Positions 51,818 to 60,422 of a DNA stretch of 64,000 nucleotides are shown in pieces. Positions within the stretch are counted from its first letter, which is position 1. Every line of letters starts with the position of its first letter. The DNA is from Cuniculiplasma divulgatum. Lineage in GTDB: Archaea > Thermoplasmatota > Thermoplasmata > Thermoplasmatales > Thermoplasmataceae. A program made the translations under genes and the position numbers. The stretch is taken from contig CP133595.1 in assembly GCA_031200235.1 (NCBI GenBank), positions 434,001 to 498,000 of the forward strand, given 5' to 3'. The notes beneath the pieces were generated by a model that worked only from the letters and a program-made list of their open reading frames with translations, did not search any database and had not been told where the DNA came from.

Positions 51818-52588
51818 TTATGTACCGTTAAAATTTGGTTTGCGCTTCTCCCTGAAAGCTTTCACGCCTTCCTTGAAGTCATGTCCCTCCGACAGTTTGC
51901 CCTGCAGACTTGCCTCTTCCTTCAGGAACTCATCCAGATCAAAATAAATTGCCTTTGTTATAAGTTGCTTGCCCACAGAATATGCCCCAAAAGGCCCTTC
52001 AGCCAGATTTTCTGCCATTTTCATGGCCTCAGCCATGGGATCATCCACTACCCTTACCAGGCCCATATTTTCTGCTTCTGCAGCAGAGAATTCTCCGCCA
52101 TGGAGCAGGTACGGAAGTGCTCGTGCTCCGGCCAGTCTTGAAAGAATCAGCGTAAGCCCCGTATCCGGAGCAAGTCCTATGCCCTGAAAAGCCATTACAA
52201 ACCTGCTTTCACGGGATGCGAAAGATTCATCACATGCAAGGGCAAGGCTCATCCCAGCCCCAGCTACAACGCCGTTTATAACTGAAATGAATAGCTTCTT
52301 GCTGTACCTCATTTCTTTCAGTATAAGGTGAAAGGAATTTGACAGCTCGCTCTCTATATCCACACCGGCGCCTTTTTCTGAAGAGGTGGAGACATCCGCG
52401 CCTGCAGAAAACGCCCTGCCCTCCCCTGTCAATATGGCCACACGTTTTCCTTCATTTGCGTTGAAATCTTTGAATGCCTTCAGAAGGTCCCTCCGAACCT
52501 CATCCCCAAGTGAGTTTAATTTTTCAGCACGATTTATTGAGATTATGGAAATGTGCCCTTTATCCTTTACCAGCAACGTGTCATACAT
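51818..52588 (-). CDS. Enoyl-CoA hydratase/isomerase family protein
   Basis: About 256 residues from ATG 52588; the longer frame begins at TTG 52603. ISINRAEKLNSLGDEVRRDLL, GEGRAFSAGADVS, and VAGAGMSLALACDESFASRESRFVMAFQGIGLAPD are the crotonase CoA and oxyanion motifs. The glutamate typical of the first catalytic position near GxGL(A)PE is replaced by Asp in GLAPDTGLT, so an isomerase or related reaction is possible. Cytosolic fatty-acyl or branched-acyl-CoA metabolism. AT-rich upstream sequence; no adjacent acyl-CoA gene. Confidence 0.92.
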   Translation of the reverse strand: MYDTLLVKDKGHISIISINRAEKLNSLGDEVRRDLLKAFKDFNANEGKRVAILTGEGRAFSAGADVSTSSEKGAGVDIESELSNSFHLILKEMRYSKKLFISVINGVVAGAGMSLALACDESFASRESRFVMAFQGIGLAPDTGLTLILSRLAGARALPYLLHGGEFSAAEAENMGLVRVVDDPMAEAMKMAENLAEGPFGAYSVGKQLITKAIYFDLDEFLKEEASLQGKLSEGHDFKEGVKAFREKRKPNFNGT

Positions 52589-52722
52589 TAGAATGCCCTG
52601 CAACTATCAACTGAACATTATTTAACAGTTTTGCTGGGCTGAACGGCAAAGCAGTGTCCATTGACCCATGCAGCCCTGTGGAATGACCAGCTACAGTTCA
52701 TCTCGCTGTGCTTTCAGTATGT

Positions 52723-53493
52723 TCAAATCCCATGCGTCAGGTTATCCATACGGCCTCCATCCGCCACAATTACCTGCCCGTTTATGTATCTGGAATCATC
52801 TGAAGCCAGGAAAGCCACCACATCGGCAATATCCTCTGGTCGCCCAACGCTGTTAAGCGTGGTTCTGCTTCTGAAATAGTGTTCAAGATCTGAGATCTCG
52901 CTGCTGTTCTTGTTCCCAATGGTCATGTCCGTTTCAACCCATCCCGGAGCAACGGCATTGATTCTGATGTGTTGATCCCTGAGATCGAATGCCAGACGTT
53001 TCGTTAGCATAATGACGGCTGCCTTCGTGATGGAATACAGGGTTGTATTTGGAGCAGCAGTTCCAATTCCAGCATTTGATGCTATGTTCACAATTATCCC
53101 TTTTCCCTTCAGATCATCCAGAAATGCCAGGACCGTGTTTATGCCTCCCTTAACATTAACAGCGAACATCCTGTCCATGGCATCTTCCCTGTATGACACA
53201 AAGTCCATAAGTTCCCAGTAGCCTGCGTTATTGACGATTATGTCAACTTTTCCCATCTTTGAATGAATTTCTTCAGCCATCCTGTTGACCTGGCTTCTGC
53301 TGGCCACATCTGCCTGGAATGCCATAGAATCTGGAATTGATCGGGCAAGGCTCTCAGCTTCATCTCTGCCTCTGTTGTAGTTGACGGCAACCCTGGCCCC
53401 CATATTTCCAAGCTTTATGGCAATGGACCTTCCAATTCCCCTTGAAGCGCCTGTAACAAGTGCAATCTTCCCATTAAGGCCATTTTCATTCAT
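52723..53493 (-). CDS. Short-chain dehydrogenase/reductase
   Basis: About 256 residues from ATG 53493 (an in-frame TTG lies six codons earlier). Cofactor loop TGASRGIGRSIA, VNNAGYWEL, catalytic Ser in NIASNAGIG, and YSITKAAV (Y-x3-K). PGWVETDMTIGN is the conserved PG segment. The NYNRGR after the second strand suggests NADP(H). Related to 3-ketoacyl-ACP reductases but the substrate is open. Confidence 0.94.
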   Translation of the reverse strand: MNENGLNGKIALVTGASRGIGRSIAIKLGNMGARVAVNYNRGRDEAESLARSIPDSMAFQADVASRSQVNRMAEEIHSKMGKVDIIVNNAGYWELMDFVSYREDAMDRMFAVNVKGGINTVLAFLDDLKGKGIIVNIASNAGIGTAAPNTTLYSITKAAVIMLTKRLAFDLRDQHIRINAVAPGWVETDMTIGNKNSSEISDLEHYFRSRTTLNSVGRPEDIADVVAFLASDDSRYINGQVIVADGGRMDNLTHGI

Positions 53494-53729
53494 GATCTGC
53501 AGATTTCCCAATGGAATATATCCTTTAGCAACCGCTTTTTATGGCCAGTCAGGTATGGCGAATGATGATGGCGCCTTATGTCAATACTTCGTATTGAACC
53601 CCAAATATCATTCACACAATATTTAAATTGAAGCTTAAAAGTCTAACAATCGGCGAAATTTCCCGTAATTGATGAAAATTTTTTTATAGCTCAACCTTAA
53701 TCACATCCGGGAGACAAAGTGAATCTCTG

Positions 53730-54680
53730 ATGAATTCTCGGGAATCATTCCTTGCTGCTAACAACCTCGACATGGAGCTGGTAATAGAGAATGAGGGAAA
53801 TTTCCCTATTGAGGCTTTTAGCCGAGATCACGATCTTTTCGTCCCTGCCGTCCTTTCTGCCGGTAATGGAAAAGTATCCATGATGTATTATTTCTCGGAA
53901 GCAGCTGTGAAGGGAAAGAGAGATGTTGAAATTTTTCTCAACAGGTATGGGGCCAGGAATAACGGGGGCGTACTGACACTTTACGGTTCAAGCTCCAGAT
54001 TCCCCCAGTATAATATGTTAAAGAGAATTCTTGACATACCCTCAGTGCTGAACTATGCTTCCTATGTATGGAAAGGCAAGCATTATTTCCACTTCATATT
54101 CAGGCATGAATTTCTCCGCCAGGTTTCGGACACGCTTCTTTCATCCGAGGTCCCTTCCGGGATAAATGTACATCGCCTTTCCGGGAATGACAGGATGATT
54201 GACGTCCTGAAATGGATAGACAGCCACGTGGAATTATACGAAGTAACAGTTGATACCATCCCGCCGCCTGAGGAACTGTCTCCTGAAAGAAACCCCATTG
54301 GACTGGAATGGGTTCGGGAGATAAAGTACAGAACCACGGACAGCTCCATCAAGGCTGTTTATTTTTCAGGTTCGGAGAGGGTGAGGGATGACGCAATGAA
54401 AATCGTGGACAATATATATGAAATGGAAACCAGAAACGAGATGCTGGGCTTCCTGTCGTCCAGCGACCACAGCATAATGATACCGTCTTTCCGGCGGATT
54501 CACACCCTGTCCGGAGGGATCTTTACCATAACTCTCATACTTCCCAAATCCTTTGTTTCCGACTATATCAAAAAGATTTCCAGATCGCGTAAAGACTTCT
54601 TGAACTGGAGTGTTAAAATTCGGAATGTGAGGCCGTTTGCCTCCATGATGAAGGGAAATGAAGATGCCGGTGTGTCCTGA
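53730..54680 (+). CDS. Hypothetical protein
   Basis: 316 residues, mixed alpha-beta with a two-part look: an N-terminal region (VIENEGNFPIEAFSRDHDLFVPAV, MMYYFSEAAVKG) and a C-terminal region (IKAVYFSGSERVRDDAMKIVDNIYEM). I do not recognise it; the C-terminal part vaguely resembles regulator effector domains such as those of bacterio-opsin-activator-like proteins, but no HTH is visible. TATA-like TTTTTTTATAG lies about 42 bases upstream. An HTH regulator follows after 123 bases. Confidence 0.7.
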   Translation: MNSRESFLAANNLDMELVIENEGNFPIEAFSRDHDLFVPAVLSAGNGKVSMMYYFSEAAVKGKRDVEIFLNRYGARNNGGVLTLYGSSSRFPQYNMLKRILDIPSVLNYASYVWKGKHYFHFIFRHEFLRQVSDTLLSSEVPSGINVHRLSGNDRMIDVLKWIDSHVELYEVTVDTIPPPEELSPERNPIGLEWVREIKYRTTDSSIKAVYFSGSERVRDDAMKIVDNIYEMETRNEMLGFLSSSDHSIMIPSFRRIHTLSGGIFTITLILPKSFVSDYIKKISRSRKDFLNWSVKIRNVRPFASMMKGNEDAGVS

Positions 54681-54803
54681 TTTAACATAACAGGAAATGG
54701 GCTTCTTTGGATTGGGCCGACTGGAGTGAACGCGCAACATGTTTTTCGTCATTAAACGTAGCTTCATTCGACAAATTTTTAAACATTACAAATCTTACTC
54801 AAT

Positions 54804-55478
54804 GTGGACATACAGGAGAAGATAGCCGGTGAGATCACAATAGCGGAGAATCCCGGCGAAACCATAAGGAAATGGCGTGAAGAGTTTCAGGTGTCTCAGC
54901 TGGACCTGGCCAGGTATCTGGAGATATCGCCATCAGTCATCAGTGATTATGAATCGGGCAGGCGTAAATCACCTGGTGTTACATCAATAAGAAAGATAGT
55001 CAATGCACTGGTGGAGATCGACCTGAAGAGGGGTGGGCAGGTACTGAGGCGGTACAACAGCGGCATGCCTTCTGATGCCATCATCGACATAAGTGATTAT
55101 AGCCATGACATATCGCTCGAGAGGGTGATCCGCATGATAAGCGGGACAAACTATTCCTCCATAGGCCTGAACAGGTACATACGGGGATATACTATTGTTG
55201 ATGGAATCAAGGCAATCCTGTCATTCTCATACTCGGAATACAGCAAGCTCTACGGATGGTCAAGCCAGCGAATAATATTCTTCACAGAGGTAAAACTGGG
55301 AAGAAGCCCCATGATTGCAATCAGGGTGCATCCACTGAAACCTGCCGCTGTTGTGTATATTCAGCCCGACAGAATAGATGATCTGGCAGTAAAGCTGGCA
55401 GACGTGGAAAATATCCCGCTGATCGTTACGGAACTTGATGCGCCTGCCATATCAAAGATTATGGCGTCACTGAAATGA
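54804..55478 (+). CDS. XRE-type HTH transcriptional regulator (COG1709-like)
   Basis: 224 residues from GTG 54804. The N-terminal HTH is GETIRKWREEFQVSQLDLARYLEISPSVISDYESGRRKSPG, a standard XRE/Cro pattern. The C-terminal domain (ISLERVIRMISGTNYSSIGLNRYIRGYTIVDGIKAIL) is the archaeal ligand-like domain of COG1709. TATA-like TTTTTAAAC stands at about -27, so a leaderless GTG start is likely. It may control itself or the preceding gene. Confidence 0.88.
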   Translation: MDIQEKIAGEITIAENPGETIRKWREEFQVSQLDLARYLEISPSVISDYESGRRKSPGVTSIRKIVNALVEIDLKRGGQVLRRYNSGMPSDAIIDISDYSHDISLERVIRMISGTNYSSIGLNRYIRGYTIVDGIKAILSFSYSEYSKLYGWSSQRIIFFTEVKLGRSPMIAIRVHPLKPAAVVYIQPDRIDDLAVKLADVENIPLIVTELDAPAISKIMASLK

Positions 55479-55480
55479 CC

Positions 55481-55502
55481 GGTCTGTCATTCCTGACAGG
55501 CC
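55481..55502. terminator. Hairpin after the XRE regulator
   Basis: GGTCTGTCA pairs with TGACAGGCC around a four-base loop, two bases after the stop codon. No T-run follows. It may slow or end transcription, or stabilise the mRNA 3' end. Confidence 0.45.
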
Positions 55503-55675
55503 ATAAACGGGGAAAATGCAGTTTCCCTCATTATAATTACACCCATAATCAATAATCCAGCATTTACTGACTGGAATCCTCATATATTGCACTGTTAGGC
55601 GCGGTGTTGCCTGAGGCCTGTTCTGTTCAGGCAAATCTCAAAAATTATAACTGATGGCTCATTCAGGATATTCTG
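55503..55675. other. Spacer with a second inverted repeat
   Basis: GCCTGA (55609-55614) and TCAGGC (55627-55632) form a short inverted repeat about 45 bases before the signal peptidase ATG. Nothing else recognised. Confidence 0.35.
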
Positions 55676-56467
55676 ATGAAGAGATCTGCACCGGGGATTC
55701 TGGCCGTGATCATAATAGTTGCCATTCTCGTGGGGATCACGGCATATTCAGGCGAATTCCCTCCAGCATCTGTTGTGGAATCCTACAGCATGGAGCACTC
55801 TTCCAGCTGGGAATGGGGCACAATAAATGTTGGTGATATTGTCATAGTGAAGTATGTCCCAAATCCCGTTGAGGATGTTGTAACATATGTGACCGGAAGA
55901 ATCACCAACTTCTCCACCTACGGTGAATATGGCGATGTCTTACTCTACCACGATCCAGACGGAAACACCGTAATCCATCGTGCCATGTTCTACCTTACAT
56001 GGAATGGCAGCAGGCCCGTTGTGCAGGGATACACAGACCAGAGCTGGCTGAAGATATACGGCATGAACATCGTGATTTATGACTGCGGCTATTCCCACAG
56101 GAATCTCCTTGTAAACGTCTCGGGCTTTGTGAACGAAAGCGGATTCATCACCGTTGGTGATCATAACCTGGCAACTGCCCCATCTTTCTATTTCAATGCA
56201 AAGTATGACGCATACCTGGCGGCTGATCAGAACGTGGGCATCACTCCAGCCCCGGTGAAACCCAGCCAGGTTGTGGGAATTGCCAGGGGGCAGATACCAT
56301 GGTTCGGCCTCATAAAGCTCAACCTCATGAGGCTTGAGGGAGACTGGCCCTATTATAATGAGGTGCCTGCCCACAGCTATGAGTACCTTGGAGCTTCACT
56401 CTTCCTGATTTTCCTGGCCATATTCTTCCCGTATCCATATCTGGGAAAAGGCCGGAAGAGAAAATGA
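55676..56467 (+). CDS. Signal peptidase I (S26B, archaeal type)
   Basis: 263 residues. A membrane helix at about 7-25 is followed by VVESYSMEHS with the catalytic Ser38 of the S-M pair. His101 in NTVIHRAMF replaces the bacterial lysine, and Asp162 is in ITVGDHNLATAP (box E). This is the ER-type Ser-His-Asp mechanism. A second helix at the C-terminus (LGASLFLIFLAIFFPYPYL) anchors the other end. It removes signal peptides outside the cell membrane. Divergence in box B is modest. A small membrane protein gene follows after 27 bases. Confidence 0.9.
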   Translation: MKRSAPGILAVIIIVAILVGITAYSGEFPPASVVESYSMEHSSSWEWGTINVGDIVIVKYVPNPVEDVVTYVTGRITNFSTYGEYGDVLLYHDPDGNTVIHRAMFYLTWNGSRPVVQGYTDQSWLKIYGMNIVIYDCGYSHRNLLVNVSGFVNESGFITVGDHNLATAPSFYFNAKYDAYLAADQNVGITPAPVKPSQVVGIARGQIPWFGLIKLNLMRLEGDWPYYNEVPAHSYEYLGASLFLIFLAIFFPYPYLGKGRKRK

Positions 56468-56494
56468 ATTAATATCAGATGCTATTGTCTGACA

Positions 56495-56899
56495 ATGAAT
56501 CCTTTCACACTGGCTGCCCTCATATTTTCCTTAATAGCCATAGCATTGTGGATAGTGACTTTTACTCAGAGCAGATCGCGCCGAGACATAAAGGCTGCCC
56601 CTGAGGAAAAGCCTTCCGAACCTGAGAATCACCCTGCTGTGGTGGAAGATCATATGGAGCCTGCCACACCGCTGGCAACTGGAAATAATGACCAGGACGA
56701 TTTCATGAAGGACCTCACTAAGTTCTCCCAGATGGTAAGGAAAAACCTGGAGATCATCAACACCAGGATAGGAATCAAATTCGACATCAAGCCCCTGTCG
56801 CAGAAGAGCCGGGATACAGGCCATGAAAAATACGTTGCGTCAATGGACATATCCGGTGAAACCAAGAACGTAGAGAACCAGAAGCCGCCAGATCATTAA
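56495..56899 (+). CDS. Hypothetical N-terminally anchored small protein
   Basis: 134 residues. Helix at about 4-23 (FTLAALIFSLIAIALWIVTF) followed by a basic stop-transfer (RSRRD), then an acidic Pro/Glu-rich linker and a short helical region (DFMKDLTKFSQMVRKNLEIINTRIG). The C-terminus would be in the cytosol. No family recognised. Close to the signal peptidase gene (27 bases), so it may be cotranscribed and linked to protein export. Confidence 0.7.
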   Translation: MNPFTLAALIFSLIAIALWIVTFTQSRSRRDIKAAPEEKPSEPENHPAVVEDHMEPATPLATGNNDQDDFMKDLTKFSQMVRKNLEIINTRIGIKFDIKPLSQKSRDTGHEKYVASMDISGETKNVENQKPPDH

Positions 56900-56929
56900 G
56901 CCACAGAGAACAGCCCCTGAGCCCCTTTT

Positions 56930-57811
56930 CTAATTTGGAAGCACCCGATCCAGGTACCATTCGGTGGAGAACTCCATGATGTCGTCCATTCCCTGGCCTA
57001 CCCCCAGGAACAGCACAGGCTTCCGAAGCTGGTCAGCTATTGTTATTATGGCGCCTCCCCTAGCGTCGGTGTCCAGCTTTGTAAGGACGACGCAGTCAAA
57101 TGATGTCTCCTTCATGAATGTTTCAGCCTGGTACACCGCGTCCTGGCCTATCATTGCATCCAGCACAAGGACAGTGAGATCAGGCTTTGCCACCCTCTTC
57201 ATCTTCTTCATCTCCTCAAGGAGATTCTTGTTGGTCTGCATCCTGCCAGCTGAATCGATCAATACATAGTCAAGGTTCCTGGCCTTCGCATGATCAATTG
57301 CATCGAATGCCACGGATGCCGGATCGCTTCCCGCCTCATGCTTTATGAGATTCACCCCGATATCCTGGCAGAGAAGGCTCAACTGCTCAATTGCACCTGC
57401 CCTGAAAGTATCTCCAGCAGCAACAACAACACGCTTGCCATTTTTCTTGAGATAATTTGCTATCTTTGCCACAGTTGTGGTCTTCCCCGTTCCGTTTATC
57501 CCAAGGAACAGGATCACGAAGGGCTTCTTTCCGGGATTGAGTATATCAATGCCTGTTGAATTCTCATCAAGTATCTTCCTGATGGATTTTCTCAGGGCAT
57601 CCCTGAGATCAGCCTGGCTCACCTTCTTTCCGGGCCTTTCCAGAAAATTATCCAGATCAGCTATGATCCTTTCAGATGTCTCAAGGGACACATCAGATTC
57701 CAGAAGGGCATCCCTGACGGAACTTTCAATATCCCCTTTCCTGAGAACCTCATCGCTACCTGCTGATCCCTTGAAAAGGCCTGAGAGCTTCTTCCTGAAA
57801 TTCTCAAACAT
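56930..57811 (-). CDS. ftsY: Signal recognition particle receptor FtsY
   Basis: 293 residues, N and G domains without the acidic A region, typical of archaea. G1 is GINGTGKTTTVAKIA, then AAGDTFRAGAIEQL, DSAGRMQTNKNL, and TKLDTDARGGAI. A GTPase that docks SRP-ribosome complexes to the membrane and SecYEG. The order pgk-pfdA-ftsY on one strand with short gaps (six bases before it) indicates one operon. Confidence 0.97.
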   Translation of the reverse strand: MFENFRKKLSGLFKGSAGSDEVLRKGDIESSVRDALLESDVSLETSERIIADLDNFLERPGKKVSQADLRDALRKSIRKILDENSTGIDILNPGKKPFVILFLGINGTGKTTTVAKIANYLKKNGKRVVVAAGDTFRAGAIEQLSLLCQDIGVNLIKHEAGSDPASVAFDAIDHAKARNLDYVLIDSAGRMQTNKNLLEEMKKMKRVAKPDLTVLVLDAMIGQDAVYQAETFMKETSFDCVVLTKLDTDARGGAIITIADQLRKPVLFLGVGQGMDDIMEFSTEWYLDRVLPN

Positions 57812-57816
57812 GGCGT

Positions 57817-58230
57817 CTATCCCTTGTTTCTGCCCATCTGGTTCTGAACTGCAGCAACAAGTGAGTTGTACCTGTCTGAAATTTCAGTACGCCTCTGCTG
57901 AATGTTCTGAACCGAATCCTGTATTTCCTTGATGTTCCTGTCCAGTCTGCCAAGGGTCACGCTGGAATCCTCCTCAATATAAAGATCAGAACCTATTGGA
58001 ACGAACAGCTTCTCTTCGTTATGAAGATCCGCCTTCATGTAAATGCCAGCTCCTATGCCGATTTTCACGTCCTTTGAATCCTTGAGATAATTCTCCTTGA
58101 GGACCACTAGGGCGCGGTTGTATTCATCCATGCCCCTCACAAGGACGGAGAGCTGGTTGTCAATGGAATCAATCAGGGATTTAAGGTAGTCAAGCTCTTC
58201 GGATATTCCCACGCTGTTACTGTTTTCCAT
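57817..58230 (-). CDS. pfdA: Prefoldin subunit alpha
   Basis: 137 residues: two long coiled-coil helices (LDYLKSLIDSIDNQLSVLV and LDRNIKEIQDSVQNIQQR) around a beta region with VPIGSDLYIEE and KIGIGAGIYMKADL, the prefoldin-alpha fold. It forms an alpha2beta4 hexamer that delivers unfolded proteins to the thermosome. Its start overlaps the pgk stop by 14 bases. ftsY follows. Confidence 0.95.
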   Translation of the reverse strand: MENSNSVGISEELDYLKSLIDSIDNQLSVLVRGMDEYNRALVVLKENYLKDSKDVKIGIGAGIYMKADLHNEEKLFVPIGSDLYIEEDSSVTLGRLDRNIKEIQDSVQNIQQRRTEISDRYNSLVAAVQNQMGRNKG

Positions 58231-59479
58231 CCTCTTTCACTCCAAAAATCTTACGGCTTTCCACCAGTGATTCCAGTACAGGCATTGGGTCGCCGGATAA
58301 ATAACTTATGAGGGCGCCACCTCCGGTTGAGGCGTGTGTTATGCGCCCCATGAGGTTGAGCTTCTCCAGGGCGCTCAAGGTGTGCCCGCCCCCTGCTATT
58401 GTCAGTGCATCTGAGTTTGCCACTGCCTCCAGGATTTCCCTGGTACCCACGGAATATTCCTCAATCTCGTACATTCCCATGGGGCCGTTGAGGAAAATCC
58501 CCCTGGCTTCCGATATCAGGGACGAGAACCTGGCTATTGACTCAAGACCTATATCGGCAATAAGCTGGTCATCCGGTATGTGATCATTTATGCTGAACAG
58601 CCTGCCCATGGGGTTCAGCACGAAATCCTCGGGCATGATTATCTTTCCGGGATAGGACTTCAGGAGCTTGCTGCAAGTTTCAATGAGCTTCTTGTGATCC
58701 TTATTGTTCTTCTCGATGAATTCACGATTTTTGCGGCCGATGTCGAATCCGCTTGCCCACAGGAAAGCATTTGCAACCACCCCGCCAACCAGTATGCTGT
58801 CCACTGTGCCATCCCTGAGGAAATTGCTGCTTACCTGTATGCTGTCGTCTATCTTTGCTCCGGCAAGTATGGCAATTTTGGGCCTTTCCCTGCTGTCCCT
58901 GAACCTGTCGATCATTGAGACTTCACGTTCAATGAGCCTCCCGGCCAGGTTAGGCTTCAGCCGGCGGAAACCCACAAGTGAGGTCTGGGCTCTGTGTATT
59001 GCGGGAAATGCATCGATGACAAAGTAATCGAATAGATCCACAAGGTTCCTCACTATGTGGGTGGATTCCACGGCATCGATATCTCCGGCGTCTATGTCTA
59101 CCTCCTCACTGTAGAACCTGGTGTTTTCCAGCATGATGATGTCACCCGGCTCCATTTTCCTTATCCTGTTCCTGACCTCCTTCCCGAAGAGGGAATCGAT
59201 GAATTCAACCGGCCTGCCAAGTATCCGCTCAAGTTTTTCAGCGTGCTTGTTCAGGGAAGTGAAGTCGTTCTTCCCGGGACGGCTCTGGTGGGCAACGAGG
59301 ACCACCATTGATTCGGAAAGGTCCCTGAGCGTTTCCAGATGTGATTCGAACCTGGCGGAACTCATTATGTTGCCGTCAATTGGATTTATTGGTGAATTGA
59401 CGTCGAGCCTCAGGTAAATATGCCTGCCCCTGAGATCGAAGCTATCCAGCGTGAAAAAATTACCTGCATATCTGGGCAT
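58217..59479 (-). CDS. pgk: Phosphoglycerate kinase
   Basis: 420 residues from ATG 59479. The N-terminal substrate segment is YLRLDVNSPINPIDG, then VVLVAHQSRPGKNDF, MLENTRFYSEEVD, and the ATP-site LNGPMGMYEIEEYSVGTREIL and TIAGGGHTLSALEKL. A TATA-like ATATAT at about 59502-59509 is 26 bases upstream of this ATG, which supports it over the longer open frame. Glycolysis and gluconeogenesis. The family name in archaea is the same enzyme, about 410 residues. Confidence 0.96.
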   Translation of the reverse strand: MPRYAGNFFTLDSFDLRGRHIYLRLDVNSPINPIDGNIMSSARFESHLETLRDLSESMVVLVAHQSRPGKNDFTSLNKHAEKLERILGRPVEFIDSLFGKEVRNRIRKMEPGDIIMLENTRFYSEEVDIDAGDIDAVESTHIVRNLVDLFDYFVIDAFPAIHRAQTSLVGFRRLKPNLAGRLIEREVSMIDRFRDSRERPKIAILAGAKIDDSIQVSSNFLRDGTVDSILVGGVVANAFLWASGFDIGRKNREFIEKNNKDHKKLIETCSKLLKSYPGKIIMPEDFVLNPMGRLFSINDHIPDDQLIADIGLESIARFSSLISEARGIFLNGPMGMYEIEEYSVGTREILEAVANSDALTIAGGGHTLSALEKLNLMGRITHASTGGGALISYLSGDPMPVLESLVESRKIFGVKEDGKQ

Positions 59480-59678
59480 TTGTTGGTAATCGTTTCCCCA
59501 ACATATATTCGTTTCCTTCATGCATGAAATGCAGGTTGTCAGGCGCATGAAGCCACCGGCCGCATCCCATGGATTAATTCCCGTGCGACGGAGGCTTTGC
59601 AGGATATAACCATGGTGCATCTGGTGAAACCCAGTGTACGAGAATAGTTAAGATAGGACGATATAACCACTTGATCAC

Positions 59679-60422
59679 ATGAAAGCACTTATCACTGCTG
59701 CAGGAAGAGGCGTTAGATCCGGCCTGGACGGGAAACTTAGAAAGGAGATGCTCCCCGTATACGATATGAGGGGTGGACGGCTTGTGCTGCGCCCCATGCT
59801 TGACGTGATCATCACCCGTTTCCACAGCATGGGCATAGATGACGTTGCAGTGGTTCTGGAACCATCTGATGACCAGACGCATTCATACATTTCACGCGAA
59901 TTCCCGGAAGTAACTGTATTGCACCAGAAAAAACAGAGGGGGTTCGGGGATGCCGTCCTTGCCGGAATGGAGTTCATTGATGGTGAGAGGTTCGCCCTCA
60001 ATGCCGGGGATGGAATACTTCTGGACGAGAAAACCCAGTCTGACTGCATCAGGCAGAAAACACCGGGCAACATCCTGACTGTGAGGAGGGTGAAGAACCC
60101 CGAGAACTATGGGACTGCCAGGATAGATCGTGAGGGATCACAGCTTATTGTCAGGGAGGTTGTGGAAAAATCTGCGAATCCTCCTTCGGATTATGCCCTC
60201 TGCGCATTCTACATACTTGAGCCGGGTATATTCGCCCACCTGTCTGCCGATGTGTCAGAGAACGTGGAGCTGACTCCTGCCATAAACAGCATGATAAGGG
60301 AAGGAACACCGACATTTGCCAAGGTTGTGAAGCATGACGACTGGGTCAGTGTTGGGAGAGTAGATGACTACGTCAGAGTTCTCTCCGAGACCCTGGGAAG
60401 AAGCCGCGGCAATGTCAATTGA
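59679..60422 (+). CDS. Sugar-phosphate nucleotidyltransferase
   Basis: 247 residues. ITAAGRGVRSGLDGKLRKEMLPVYD is the GxGxR...K nucleotide-binding loop of UTP/dTTP:sugar-1-phosphate transferases. QRGFGDAVLAGMEFI and FALNAGDGILLD (the metal-binding Asp) follow, and NPENYGTARID and VVEKSANPPSDYALCAFYIL are the sugar part. It would make a UDP- or dTDP-sugar. Its 3' end overlaps the convergent UDP-sulfoquinovose-synthase-like gene by eight bases, suggesting a shared nucleotide-sugar pathway. TATA-like GATATAACC is about 30 bases upstream. Confidence 0.9.
   Translation: MKALITAAGRGVRSGLDGKLRKEMLPVYDMRGGRLVLRPMLDVIITRFHSMGIDDVAVVLEPSDDQTHSYISREFPEVTVLHQKKQRGFGDAVLAGMEFIDGERFALNAGDGILLDEKTQSDCIRQKTPGNILTVRRVKNPENYGTARIDREGSQLIVREVVEKSANPPSDYALCAFYILEPGIFAHLSADVSENVELTPAINSMIREGTPTFAKVVKHDDWVSVGRVDDYVRVLSETLGRSRGNVN

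Noticed and set aside
52700-52760. A tRNA-like T-loop (GTTCAAATCCC) near the end of the SDR gene
   Set aside because: No acceptor, D or anticodon stem can be built around it; it lies next to the SDR stop by chance.
59480-59620. A longer N-terminus for phosphoglycerate kinase
   Set aside because: The TATA-like box at 59502-59509 lies inside it, and the 47 extra residues, rich in Cys and Trp, do not match the family.
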